A DNA stretch of 64,000 bases. Source: Cherax quadricarinatus (taxonomy: Eukaryota > Arthropoda > Malacostraca > Decapoda > Parastacidae). The stretch spans positions 36,347,584 through 36,411,583 of the forward strand of contig NC_091311.1 in assembly GCF_038502225.1 (NCBI RefSeq), read 5' to 3'. Positions within the stretch are counted from its first letter, which is position 1. Each line of letters starts with the position of its first letter. Under the pieces are notes generated by a model. It made no database searches and was not told the origin of the DNA. It saw only the letters and a list, made by a program, of their open reading frames with translations. A program made the position numbers and the translations under genes. Shown here piece by piece: positions 45,840 through 57,170 of this stretch.

Positions 45840-46716
45840 TTAAAAGCCAAATAGGGAAACCATTAGATGGAAAGGTGAAAGTACTGGGAATACAAAGGGA
45901 ATATTTTTGAGGAATTGTTGAATCTTGACGAGGGAGAGGCAGCAACTTGTTGCACTAGGCAGGGTGGAATAACACCTTTTAGGCGTGAGGAAGAGCCAAG
46001 AGTGAGTGTGGGGGAGGTGCATGAGGCACTGGGAAGAAATGTAAGAGGGTAAAGCAGCTAGGAAACATGGGATTAAGACAGAAATGCTAAAAGGAGGTGG
46101 GAAGGTACCTACGGATTGGCAGCGAGCATGCATGGTTCCTTTGTATATGGTAAGGGGGATAAAAAGAGTACGAATTATAGGGAAATAAGCCTGTTGAGTA
46201 TATCAGGTAAAGTGTATGGTAGAATTATTGCAAGAACAATGGGAAAAACAGAGTAGGTTTGCAGAGGAACAAAGAGATTTTAAGAAAGGTAGGGGATGTG
46301 TAGACCAAATGTTGACAATGAAGCACATAGGTGAACAATACTCAGATAAGGTAAGGGACTTTTCATTGCATTTATGGATTTAAGGTGAATAGGGGAGCAA
46401 TGTGGCAGATGTCACACATACGGAATAAGTGGTAGACAACTTAAAACAGTAAAGAACTTTTATCTGGAAAGTAAGGCACAGGTTATGATATACAGGAGAG
46501 AGACAGGGATGTGTGATGTCACTATGGTTGTTTTAACATATTTATAGATGGCACTGTAAAAAGAAGTGAATGCTAGGGTGCTAGGGAAAGGTGTGGGTCT
46601 GAAAGATACTGAATCTGGTATGAAGTGGATGTTGTCACAGTTGATACCTGCTGATATCATGGTTCTTTTGGGAGATTCGAAAGAGAAGTTGTAAAGGTTA
46701 GTAAACAAATCTGAGA

Positions 46717-46890
46717 GAAGAGAGGAGCTTACGACAATGTTTCTGTCTGACTTGGACCATTTACAAAGTCACACCGTGACTTTGTAAATGGTCCAAGTCG
46801 GACCGAAACGTGATCATAAGCTCCTCTTTTCTATGTGCGGGTTATTTGTGTATCGTTCCAGTCACGGTATTGTGCCTTTTTTTGTTATAT
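46717..46890. mobile_element. 174-bp palindromic insertion with 8-bp target duplication
   Basis: It is flanked by ATCTGAGA at 46709-46716 and 46891-46898. The core is an inverted repeat of 28 bp arms (46745-46772 and 46776-46803) with a 3-nt loop and one mismatch. The symmetry extends imperfectly to about 46723-46825. The right arm contains a GGTCC-AAGTC-GGACC hairpin followed by GAAACGTG, reminiscent of the hammerhead-like elements at the right of the window. It has no coding potential and lies inside the decayed RTE. Confidence 0.8.
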
Positions 46891-47584
46891 ATCTGAGAAT
46901 TAATGTAAAGTAAGGAAATTAAAAGCAAACACAGTTAAGAGCAAGATAATGAGAATATAAAAAAATATATACAAGCAATGAGAGATTGGACATCACATTG
47001 GAGGGAATATGAAAGAAGTAAATGTGTTCAGACATTTGGGAGTGGATTTATTGAAATATGGTTTTATGAGAAATGAGATGAACCGCAGAACTGATGAATC
47101 GAAAGAGGTACGTGGTGAACTGAGGCATCAGTGCAGAGAAAAATTTTTACCATGGAGCCAATAAGGGAAATGTACCAGTGTATGGTGGTACCAACGATAA
47201 TGTATGGGTGTGAAGCATGGGTTTTGAATGTTGCAGTGAGGAGGAGGCTGGAAACAGCAAAGATGTCATGTTTGAGGGCAACATGTGTGAATACTATGCA
47301 TAGAAATTGGAGTTTGGAGATTAGGAGGTGGGTTGGGGTTACTACTATTATTACTTACCACTTGAGGTGGTTTGGACATTTAGAGAGGATAGAGCATAAT
47401 AGGATGACTAGGAGGGTGTATAAATCATGGTGGTGGGAAGGAGTAAAGGTCATCCTAGAAAAAGTTAAAGGAAGTAAGGAGGTTCTGAGTGCTTATGGGT
47501 TCAATATCAGGTTTGTTAGAGCATCTGAGGTAGGACTGAGTTGAGGTTGTAGGAGTAACGTTATGTAGGAGTGTGAGCAAAGTA

Positions 47585-49001
47585 TTTTTTTTTATTATCA
47601 CACTGGCCGATTCCCACCAAGGCAGGGTGGCCCGAAAAAGAAAAACTTGCACCATCATTCACTCCATCACTGTCTTGCCAGAAAGGTGCTTTACACTAGT
47701 TTTTAAACTGCAACATTAACACCCCTCCTTCAGAGTGCAGGCACTGTACTTCCCATCTCCAGGACTTAAGTCCGGCCTGCCGGTTTCCCTGAACCCCTTC
47801 ATAAATGTTACTTTGCTCACACTCCAACAGCACGTCAAGTATTAAAAACCATTTGTCTCCATTCACTCCTATCAAACACGCTCACACATGCCTGCTGGAA
47901 GTCCAAGCCCCTCGCACACAAAACCTCCTTTACCCCCTCCCTCCAACCTTTCCTAGGCCGACCCCTACCCCGCCTTCCTTCCACTACAGACTGATAAACT
48001 CTTGAAGTCACCTCAACAACCCTTCCTCAGCCCTCTGGACAACAGTTTTGGTAATCCCGCACCTCCTCCTAACTTCCAAACTACGAATTCTCTGCATTAT
48101 ATTCACACCACACATTGCCCTCAGACATGACATCTCCACTGCCTCCAGCCTTCTCCTCGCTGCAACATTCATCACCCATGCTTCACACCCATATAAGAGC
48201 GTTGGTAAAACTATACTCTCATACATTCCCCTCTTTGCCTCCACGGACAAAGTTCTTTTTCTCCACAGACTCCTAAGTGCACCACTCACCCTTTTCCCCT
48301 CATCAATTCTATGATTCACCTCATCTTCATAGACCCATCCGCTGACACATCCACTCCCAAATATCTGAATACATTCACCTCCTCCATACTCTCTCCCTCC
48401 AATCTGATATCCAATCTTTCATCACCTAATCTTTTTGTTATCCTCATTACCTTACTCTTTCCTGTATTCACTTTTAATTTTCTTCTTTTGCACACCCTAC
48501 CAAATTCATCCACCAATCTCTGCAGCTTCTCTTCAGAATCTCCCAAGAGCACAGTGTCATCAGCAAAGAGCACCTGTGACAACTCCCACTTTATGTGTGA
48601 TTCTTTATCTTTTAACTCCACGCCTCTTGCCAAGACCCTCGCATTTACTTCTCTTACAACCCCATCTATAAATATATTAAACAACCACGGTGACATCACA
48701 CATCCTTATCTAAGGCCTACTTTTACTGGGAAATAATTTCCCTCTTTCCTATATACTCTAACTTGAGCCTCACTATCCTCGTAAAAACTCTTCACTGCTT
48801 TCAGTAACCTACCTCCTACACCATACACCTGCAACATCTGCCACATTGCATCCCTATCCACCCTGTCATACGCCTTTTCCAAATCCATAAATGCCACAAA
48901 GACCTCTTTAGCCTTATCTAAATACTGTTCACTTATATGTTTCACTGTAAACACCTGGTCCACACATCCCCTACCTTTCCTAAAGCCTCCTTGTTCATCT
49001 T
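47585..49001 (-). mobile_element. RTE LINE 3' fragment, reversed, fairly young
   Basis: Flanked by target duplications GCAAAGTA at 47577-47584 and 49002-49009. Minus-strand frames 49005-48706, 48699-48316 and 48319-48008 carry QGGFRKGRGCVDQVFTVKH, VAFMDLEKAYDRVDRDA, VLFADDTVLLGDSEEKLQRL, FRYLGVDVSADG, LLYGCEAWVMNVAARRRLEA and QRAEEGLLR. All catalytic blocks (DLEKAYD, FADD) are in good order. Breaks near 48705 and 48316 and a lost end after 48008 make it non-functional. It inserted in the tail of the RTE at 41945-49230. Confidence 0.9.
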
Positions 49002-49386
49002 GCAAAGTAACACTTACAAAAGGATTCAGGAAAACAGGTTAGCCAGATTCAAGCCCTTGAGGTGGGAGTACAGTGCCTGTGCTCTGAAGGAGGAGAGGGG
49101 ATATTGCAGTCTGGAGGGTCATCTGAACTGTGATGCCAAGACAGATTGAATGAGTGACAGTGAAAGTGTTTTCTTTTTTGCTGGGTCACCTTACATCAGT
49201 GTAAGACTGCTGGATTGTTTAAAAAACAAATATGACTATAGCTATTAATGAAGGGATGATACCAATTTTTTTGCCAAAACCAATACTCAATTTTAGGGTG
49301 ATGCTGATACCATCAAATCAGCCAATACCCACCAATACCAATACTTTGACACACCCATAATAGATATTAAAAGTGGTTAAACTTAC

Positions 49387-49632
49387 CCCATCAGGTGCCT
49401 CCACACTTGCTTGTTCTCTCTCTTCTTCATCATCAATTATTTCTTCTTCATCATCTTCTTCCTCCTCTTCAGCTTTCACCATTACCTTCCATTTATTTAC
49501 AAGGGCTCGTGCCTTTTCCCCTACCAACCCCTCATGGTGACGTAGAGAATTGACTGACCGACCAACACCAGTTTCTTCTAAGTGACTAACGGTGACATTT
49601 AAGTACTTCAGCTTATGAATATAGTACAGCAA
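49387..49632 (-). CDS. ELOA: Elongin A exon 2 with TFIIS-N-like domain
   Basis: This 246-nt exon is in phase 0 at both ends and encodes residues 27-108. The acceptor is TTTCTTTTTTCAG and the donor GTAAGT. It reads LLYYIHKLKYLNVTVSHLEE, then TGVGRSVNSLRHHEGLVGEK and ARALVNKWKVMVK, then an acidic tail. The L..L..L.VT...L..TGVG..VN.LR.H...V...A..LV..WK pattern is the LW domain (TFIIS N-terminal domain) shared by Elongin A, TFIIS and CRSP70, a protein-protein docking module on transcription factors. The nearby Met codon upstream of LYY in the same frame is not used, as it lies in the intron. Confidence 0.93.
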
Positions 49633-49930
49633 CTGAAAAAAGAAATAGTCTTTGTACCATGATCACTGTACAATTCTACTGTCTTAAGTCATTATATCAT
49701 TTCTCTCAAACTATTTTTCACAGTCCACTCCATCTTACATTTACAGTAGTCTGCTCAACCTTCATCCATGGACAAAAAAAAAATACAATTTTGATTACGT
49801 AAATAAATATTATGGCTTAATTCATATTTTATATGTAAACTACATCTGTACTGCATTTTTATAATATTTATTAAGAATATGAGTAAACCCATTTGCACTT
49901 GAGTATGCACAGTAATATACAATACACAGA
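49633..49930. other. Intronic stretch
   Basis: AT-rich intron, nothing recognised. Confidence 0.4.
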
Positions 49931-50290
49931 CCCTCATATAATGGGGGAATTTTATTATTATACACTTATGGGGAGTGCTAAACTCATGTAGGTCATAGTG
50001 CTGGGGTGGGGGGGGAGGGAGGCAATTAGGTTTGATCCAAAGAAGGTTAGCTCAGGTCCAAATCCACAGGTCAAAGGACCCTCACCAGCATCCCTTGAAG
50101 AAAAATGAATAAGAAGACCACAGAAAAAGGAGGATTCAACTCCAGAAGAAAAGCAACGTCAAAGATCGTGTAGGTTCGTAATGACATGATTGCAAACAAA
50201 CCATGGTACAGGCAGAGACTGAACTCGCATCAGTCTGGAGTTTTACGAATTGCTGTGAGTTCAATCCCCACACGCACTGTTTTTTTTTTT
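49931..50290. repeat. SINE-like repeats with tRNA-type B-box
   Basis: The first block (about 49955-50100) contains 'gggagtgctaaactcatgta', then aggcaattaggtttgatcca, where GGTTTGATCC resembles a Pol III B-box (GGTTCGANNCC). The second block (about 50160-50285) contains 'cagtctggagttttacgaat' and gtgagttcaatccccacac, again B-box-like, with 'gtaatgacatgattgcaaac' as in 55440-55480. A simple T run closes it at 50279-50292. Confidence 0.55.
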
Positions 50291-50312
50291 TTCATGTAGG
50301 TGTTATCCTTAA

Positions 50313-51385
50313 CCCTTTTAGGGTTTCAGCCGTACTAGTACGGCTTACGCCCCAGGGTTTTTGACGTACTAGTGTGTCTAAATTCTAGCGCCCTCAAATC
50401 TAGTGAGAGAAAGCTGGTAGGCCTACATATGAAAGAATGGGTTTATGTGGTCAGTGTGCGCAGTATAAAAAAAAATCCTGCAGCACACAGTGCGTAATGA
50501 GAAAAAAAAAAAACTTTGACCATGTTTTTGGATTAAACCAGTGACTTTGCACTGTATTTTCGTATGGTATTTATTGTTGTATTCTAGTTTTCCTGGTCTC
50601 ATTTTATAGAATGGAAGACATATTACAGAAATTGAGACGATTTTTGATTGGTTTTACAATGAAAAGTACCTTGAAATTGAGCTCAAAGTAGCAGGAATGT
50701 TCAATTTTTACCAAAGTTCAAAAGTAAACAAATCATGCCAAGCATCCAATACACGTCAACTGGCGAGTCTAATATTCTTTCACAAGTGCGCTGATATTAT
50801 TTATACCATTTCTACACCAATGCAGTAGTCTGCATAACAGTAAATCTTCTACTTTTTGTAAGAATAAAAATTCAAAGTGGAAAGCCAAAGAAATACAAGA
50901 GGGGCCTGGGGATGTGACTAACGAACAGAGAACTTGTTATTTTAGTGCCAGGAATGTCTTTCTTGTTTATTCTGGACCCTATTCGGAAATTGGCATCTTT
51001 TGAAATTTGTGTGAAATTGGCAAAATTGCTAAATTCTGACCACTTTATTGAATAGTTGAAATTGGGAAATGGGTGGTTTCTTGTACTCATTTGATAGAAA
51101 AAAAATGGAGTTCTAGCAAAATAGTTGTGATTTTTGTTGACTAGTACACTGGAATTGGCCGAAAATAGGGCTCAAAGTGGGCAAAATCGCCGATGGGTAA
51201 ACATCGTCGAGACCGCTAACTACGCAAAAGCATAATTCTGCAAGTTTTCCATCAAATTTCATACTTTTGGTGTCATTATGATCGGGAAAAGATTCTCTAT
51301 CTTTTCATAAGAAAAAATAATTTTTTTTTTAAATTTGGGGACCCTGAGAACAAGTCTCAGAGAGGGCCTGGGGACCCTGAAAGGG
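50313..51385. mobile_element. pB10: piggyBac-derived element (CTAG type)
   Basis: TTAA flanks lie at 50309-50312 and 51386-51389, with ends CCCTTTTAGGGT and the inverse of CCCTTTCAGGGTCC. GTACTAGTAC lies at 50332-50341 (19 bp in), and a damaged second copy GTACTAGTGT at 50366-50375. It is collinear with pB5. No coding sequence. Confidence 0.9.
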
Positions 51386-51614
51386 TTAAATATGGTTTTA
51401 ATAGCATTAATACAGTATGGCAATTCTTCATCAAAGGGAACTAAAAAAAAAAAGCAAACAACTTTTGATAAATAAGAATGTATACTGTACATGGTACATA
51501 CAGCTGATAATGATATTAAATAATGAACTGTGCATGAATCAATGCTTATTTAGAATGTAACTAAATTTTAAGAGGTGAAGCTTTGTGAAAGTTCATGTAG
51601 TGACATTTCCTTAA

Positions 51615-52686
51615 CCCTTTCAGGGTCCAAAGGCCAAATTTCAAAGTGTGCACCAGTGTCCAAGAATTTTAAAAAAATAATTTTGTTATTTTTTCTTATG
51701 AAATGGTAGAGAATCTTTTTCTGGAGGTAATAAAACAAAAAGTACGAAATTTGATGGAAAAAATGACGAAATTATGCTCTCGCGAATTTTGATGTGTCAG
51801 CGATATTCACAAATCAGCGATTTTGCCTAATTTGACTCCCATTTTAGGCCAATTACATTATTCCAGTCGACCAAATTCTTAGCTATTTCACTAATATTAC
51901 TTCTATTCTATCAATTAAGCACAAGAATTCGCCAACTCAACTGTTTCAACTACAAAATAAAGTGATCTGAAATTGGTAATTTGGCCAATTTAATGCAAAG
52001 TTCAAAATACTCCCATTTCAAAATAAGGTTCAGAATAAACAATGCAGGCATTCCTGGAACTAAACTAACATTTCTTCTGTTCATTAGTTACGTTTTCAGG
52101 CTTTACTAATGAATTCCATTTTGATTTTTTTATGCACATAATGAAATTTTATTCAAACCAAAAAAGAGAAGATTTACTGTTATGCAATATTGTAATAATT
52201 GTATAAATAATATCACCACATTTGTGAACATATATTAGACCCACCAGCAGGTGTGTATTAGATGTGTGAGGTCATTTGTTTACTCTTCAACATCGGCAAA
52301 CATTTAACATTTCCGCTATTTTGAGCTCAGTTTCAAGCCATTTCCAGTACTAAAACCAATCAAAATCAACTCTATTTCTGTAATATATCTTCCATTCTAT
52401 CAAATGAGACCAAGAAATCGCAAATACAACTATAAAAAGCATATGAAGAAACACTGTAAAGTCGCTGTTTTAATCGAAAATTACGGTCTCAGTTTTTTCT
52501 CTCATGCTCTATGTGCTGCAGGATTTGTTTTGTGTGTTGCACACATACCACATAGATGTATTCTCTCACATCTAGGCCAAAATTTACCGCTCACAGCTTA
52601 TCAGAGTGAGTCGAGCTTATGACGTAGATCTACAGTTTGGACCCTTAACGTAAAGCCATAGATCTACGGCATGGACCCTCAAAGGG
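51615..52686. mobile_element. pB11: piggyBac-derived element (GATC type), reversed
   Basis: TTAA flanks lie at 51611-51614 and 52687-52690, with TIR CCCTTTCAGGGTCC. GTAGATCTAC lies at 52624-52633 and ATAGATCTAC at 52658-52667, 34 bp apart and 19 bp from the right end. The same layout is found in the transposase-bearing pB3, which makes pB3-type transposase its likely source. Confidence 0.9.
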
Positions 52687-52744
52687 TTAAATATGGCTCT
52701 AATAGTATTAATGAAATTTTTAAACTAACCCCTAGAAAACATTA

Positions 52745-53988
52745 CAGTGGAACCTCAAATTTCGAACATAATCCGTTCCAGGAGCTAGTTCTAAATTAGA
52801 AAAGTTTGAAAAGCAAAGCAATATTTCCCACAAGAAATAATGGAAATACAATTAATCCGTCCCAGAAACCCAAAAATATTCACAAAAAATACATTTTATA
52901 GAGATTAATTATAGTTTTACATACACACAACAAATGTAGTGTACAATTATGCATTAATAAATTTAAATAAACATATAAAATAACATTTTTACTTACCTTT
53001 ATTGAGGACTGGTGATGGCATCTGGAAGACAGGGAGGAGGAGAGAGGGAGTTGAGGTTAGTGTTTGGAAGGGGAATCCCCCTCCATAAGGACTTTAGGTA
53101 TCAAAGCCCTCTCTGGGGTTACTTCCCTTCTCTTTTAATGCCACTAGGACCAGCTTGAGAGTCACTGGGCCCTTGTCTCACAAAATAACTGTCCACAGTC
53201 CTCTGTTTCTGGCACATCTTTAAGATTTCCCTAAAATGGGACAAGGTTCTGTCACTGAACTTGCTGCAAAGATGGCTTGTTTCAGCTTGCTCAGGGTGGT
53301 ACTTCTCCACAAACATTTGGACATCATTCCACTTGGCGCAAATCTCCTTAATCATTGAATCGGCATGCAACTTCCTTGCCTTTTCACAAATAATTGTCTC
53401 TGAAACACTATCACCTGCCATCTCTTTATCCTTGATCCACACCACCAACACCTTCCCACCCTGATCGATTGTCTGTGGTCTTTTTTTTGGTTATCATATT
53501 AACACCTTTCGCAACATCAGCTTCCTTGATTTGTTCTTTCTTTGCCAGGATAGAAGCGATGGTCGACTTGTTTTTCCCATACATCCTGGCAAGCTCAACA
53601 AGTTTCACACCATTCTCATACTTCTGTATTATTCCCTTCTTCATGTCAATGGCGTTTCACACTTTCTTTACCACAGACGTACCACTAGCAAGTTTCTTTG
53701 GGCCCATGGTAGCTTATTTCACAGTCCCAAAAGCACTAAACACAATGAATTAAACGTAATATGTTTGAATGAGACCGCAGGTTAGTGTTCACTCAAGCAT
53801 CAACAAAGCCAGACTGGCTCAAGGCGCCTGCACGGGAACGCAGACAGAGCAAGCTGGCAGACAGGTCTGGTACCTGGCAGTTCGAAAAAAGGGGCGAGTT
53901 CAATAATGGGGACAAAGTTGGTTAAAAAAAAGTGGTCGATTTTTGAAGAGTTCGATAAGCGCTACATTCAAAATTTGAGGTTCCACTG
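52745..53988 (-). mobile_element. Tigger element G, internally deleted
   Basis: The ends are CAGTGGAACCTCAAATTTCG after TA and the inverse before TA 53989-53990. The minus strand codes a diverged transposase N-terminus: ATG at 53708, MGPKKLASGTSVVKKV, a stop, then MKKGIIQKYENGVKLVELAR and KNKSTIASILAKK. After breaks it goes directly to the C-terminal part (53451-53119: SDRTLSHFREILKMCQKQRT, then GPSDSQAGPSGIKRE). The DDE domain is missing. The N-terminus is clearly a different Tigger subfamily from elements A-F. Confidence 0.82.
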
Positions 53989-53990
53989 TA

Positions 53991-54175
53991 CTGGGTCTTG
54001 TAAGTCCACTTACCACATTTTGAAGTTTTATAAGTAGAACAAATTATATCACTGAAATAATTATGTAAGTTTCACAAGTAAATTAGATATACAAATGAAA
54101 ATGACTACAACATCAGGCTGAGTCCTTCAGCAAATAAAATTTTTATAAAGGTACACTGTGGTTACTATAAAGATA
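53991..54175. other. Short intronic stretch
   Basis: AT-rich, nothing recognised before the dinucleotide repeat. Confidence 0.35.
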
Positions 54176-54290
<115 letters not shown>

Positions 54291-54299
54291 TTTATTTAT

Positions 54300-54775
54300 T
54301 TATATTTTTCAACAAACCGGCCGCATCCCACAGAGGCAGGGTGGCCCAAAAAGAAAAACTTAAGTTTCTCTTTTTAAATTTAGTAATTTATACAGAAGAA
54401 GGGGTTACTAGCCCCTTGCTCCTGGCATTTTAGTCGCCTCTTACAACCGCATAGCTTACGGAGGAAGAATTCTGTTCCACTTCCCCATGGAGATAAGAGG
54501 AAATAAATAAGAACAAGAACTAGTAAGAAAATAGAAGAAAACCCAGAGGGGTGTGTATATATATCCTTGTACATGTATGTGTAGTGTGACCTAAGTGTAA
54601 GTAGAAGTAGCAAGACGTACCTGAAACCTTGCACGTTTATGAGACAGAAAAATGAACACCAGCAATCCTACCATCATGTAAAACAATTACAGGCTTCAGT
54701 TTTACACTCACTTGACAGGACGGTAGTACCTCCCTGAGCGGTTGCTGTCTACCAACCTACTACCTAGAATGTGTA
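54300..54775 (-). repeat. Single LINE-derived composite unit
   Basis: Same unit as in the tandem array at 39460-41826, from 'caacaaaccggccgcatccc' to 'ctaccaacctactacctaga'. It abuts the (TA)n repeat, which lies where the A-rich end of the unit would be. Confidence 0.78.
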
Positions 54776-55380
54776 TATATATGATTATTATATTCATGAG
54801 GAAGCACAACACATTATTAGTCACATGGGGAATGGCTGTAATTAGGCTTGATCCAAGGAAGAGGAAGTTTGATCAAATGAATGGTAACAATCATAATCTC
54901 AAGTTTGATTATATGACTGGTATGGTACACAACTCATTTGCCCGAGGACACAATTACCGATGACCATAACTGTTCTAAGTAATAAAGCTTCTTTTACAAC
55001 AGCAATGTTAATATGAGAGAACAGCAACCAAAAAAAAAAAAAAAAAAAAAAAATGACTGGTAGGATATAGCAGACAATCCTCATGATTCACATCAGATTT
55101 AGGTGTTGTTTCTTGACAATAATTTTTAAACAGTTGGCAGATAATAAACTTTTCAAAGCTTCTGGCAACAAGTTCTACATTGTTGGATCTTTAATAGGAA
55201 AGGAGTTGCAACATATGCTAAATAAGCATTGCAGGATGTCAAATAGGCATTTATTTTAGTTATAACTGAAGGCTGCTCCATGGTAGAAACAAGTCATTTT
55301 ATATTTTACGACTCATACAAGCTAACATCTCCCCAATGAAAAGCAGGGGCGCCACTAGCACAATAAGAGACAACACAATT
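54776..55380. other. Intronic stretch with a poly(A) run
   Basis: Contains a 24-nt A run at 55030-55053 and a weak SINE-like block at 54830-54880. No gene is seen. Confidence 0.4.
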
Positions 55381-55485
55381 ATACCACGGGTGGGGTTAGA
55401 ACCCGCGATCAGTCTCTCAAAACTCTAACCTCACCCATGGTATGGTTTGTTTGCAATTGTGTCATTACGATTTCATGAGTCAAGA
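55381..55485 (-). repeat. tRNA-derived SINE-like block
   Basis: On the minus strand GATCGCGGGTTCTAACCCC resembles a tRNA T-arm/B-box. It is followed upstream by the 'attgtgtcattacgatttca' block on the plus strand that recurs at 60765-60785 and 50175-50195. Confidence 0.5.
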
Positions 55486-55745
55486 CAACACAATAAGAGG
55501 GAGCGGCCCTAGACTGTTGAACTGCCTCCCACCATACATAAGGAGGATAACCAAAAGACCCCTGGCTGTCTTCCAGAAGGCGCTGGACAGGCATCTAAAG
55601 TCAGTACCTGACCAGCCGGGTTGTGGTTCGTGCATCAGGTTGCATGCAGCCAACAGTAACAGCCTGGTTGATCAGGCCCTGCTCCACCATGAGGCCTGGC
55701 CCCAGACCAGGACGCGGGGGCATTGACACTCAAAACCCTCTCCAG
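55486..55745 (+). mobile_element. CR1-like LINE 3' fragment
   Basis: The frame reads RGSGPRLLNCLPPYIRRITK, LAVFQKALDRHLKSVPDQPG and SNSLVDQALLHHEAWPQTR, the C-terminus of the same family as the LINE at 18866-20176 (RGPRLFNILPEDIRNT..VPDQPGC..SSSNSLVD). Confidence 0.8.
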
Positions 55746-56017
55746 GTATACTCCAGCCATTTCACTAAATACTGTATTGAGCTTTGTTGCTCAGCAGAAC
55801 TCTGCCACCTGCTTATTTTTTATAATACAAGCAGGTAATCAAACCCAGGAAAAAATAGTTATTTCTTGCATGAACAGCTATTTTGGGAGATACTAGGCAC
55901 AAAATCTTTACTGAAGAAAATTTTGTGTGATAAAATTAGCAGCATATATAATTAACAACTAGTATATATTCAATCCAGGGGTTCCAGTAACATACTCCGA
56001 AAACATGTCTTATTATA
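55746..56017. other. Intronic stretch
   Basis: Nothing recognised. Confidence 0.35.
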
Positions 56018-56870
56018 CAGTGGACCCTCGGTTCACGTTATTAATCCGCTCCCAAGAGCTCATCGTAAAGCAAAATTATCGGAAAGCGAATCAATTTTCC
56101 CCATAAGAAATAATGGAAATCAAATTAATCCGTGCAAGACACCCAAAAGTATGAAAAAAAAAAAACTTTTACCACATGAAATATTAAGTTTAATGCAATA
56201 GAATAATTACAATAACAATAATAACAATAGAATAATCACACTAGAATAATTGACATTTACCTTTAATGATGATCTGGTGATGATTGATGGGATGGGAGGA
56301 GGGGAGAGTGTCGAAGTTTTTAATGTTTAGAAGGGGAATCGCTGTTTTGTAATCACAGTTGCACCTTTTGCAAGAACAGCTTCCTTGATTGCTGTTTTCC
56401 TGCTCACTATAGTAGAGATGGTTGATTGGGATTTACTATACAACTTAGCCAGGTCCGACGCATGCACTCCACTTTCATACTTTGCAATTATCTCTTTCTT
56501 CATTTCAAGTCATTAGCACCCTTGGTCTCGATGGGTTGGCACTAGAAGCTTTCTTGGGTGTTGCGGTGTCTGACAGATTGAACATTAAAATGGTATTAAA
56601 TACCGACAGATTGTTAGGGGTGACTTATTTTGCAGAAACAAGCACCAAAAGCAGTGATAATATGGATAATATGGAATGTACTGAATGTATCCTTAGATGC
56701 GCGCACACTGGCACACACTGGGCAGTTCAGGCCACACGTGGACACGTCTCGTACAAATCGTATCGCATACCGGGTTTTGTAACGGGAACCAAGGCAAATT
56801 TTTTGCAATATAATGCTTCGGATACCGGATTTATCGGATACCGATGACTTTGCGAACTGGGGGTCCACTG
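56018..56870 (-). mobile_element. Tigger element H, deleted, with a foreign insert at the start codon
   Basis: The ends are CAGTGGACCCTCGGTTCACG after TA and the inverse at 56870 before TA. The minus strand keeps the HTH part (about 56550-56340). The sequence then jumps straight to the tail (ttctaaacattaaaaacttc). Where other copies read GGGCCCAT (the ATG region), this copy has about 60 bp of unrelated sequence at 56559-56619, which removes the start codon. The insert contains 'attaaataccgacagattgt', also seen as the head of hairpin elements (20250-20270). Confidence 0.78.
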
Positions 56871-57170
56871 TACTTGTGTTTAGGCTAGGTTAAGTTGGGT
56901 TGGGTTGGGTCCCAAGACTTGTAACCTAACCAAATTTTACCTAAGCTTACCTAAAATCAACTAGTTATATGCTTTGAACAGAATATTACTAAAACACCTG
57001 GAGGGAGCATACCTGGAGGGTGTTCCAGGAGTCAAAGCCCCCAGTGGCCTGGTCCATGACTAGGCCTACAGTGCTTGTCACAGCATTATACCGCCCCTCC
57101 CCCACACATACCAAAACAAACACATACCATGAAAGATTATAATACATATATTTGTACACTTACTGAGGTT

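Larger units (their letters stand above)
41945..49230 (+). mobile_element. RTE LINE broken into five pieces
   Basis: The pieces are: 5' UTR and endonuclease start at 41945-42720; RT linker at 44693-44853; RT fingers/palm at 45844-46716; thumb/C-terminal at 46891-47584; and 3' tail at 49010-49230. They are separated by pB8 plus other repeats, by pB9, by a palindromic element (46717-46890) and by a reversed RTE fragment (47585-49001). The coding pieces follow the same order as the copy at 7251-10523. One stretch of the endonuclease/linker region is missing between the first two pieces. Stops and frame changes occur throughout, for example around 46250-46600. The open part 47131-47544 retains CEAWVLNVAVRRRLETAKMS. 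Confidence 0.75.
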
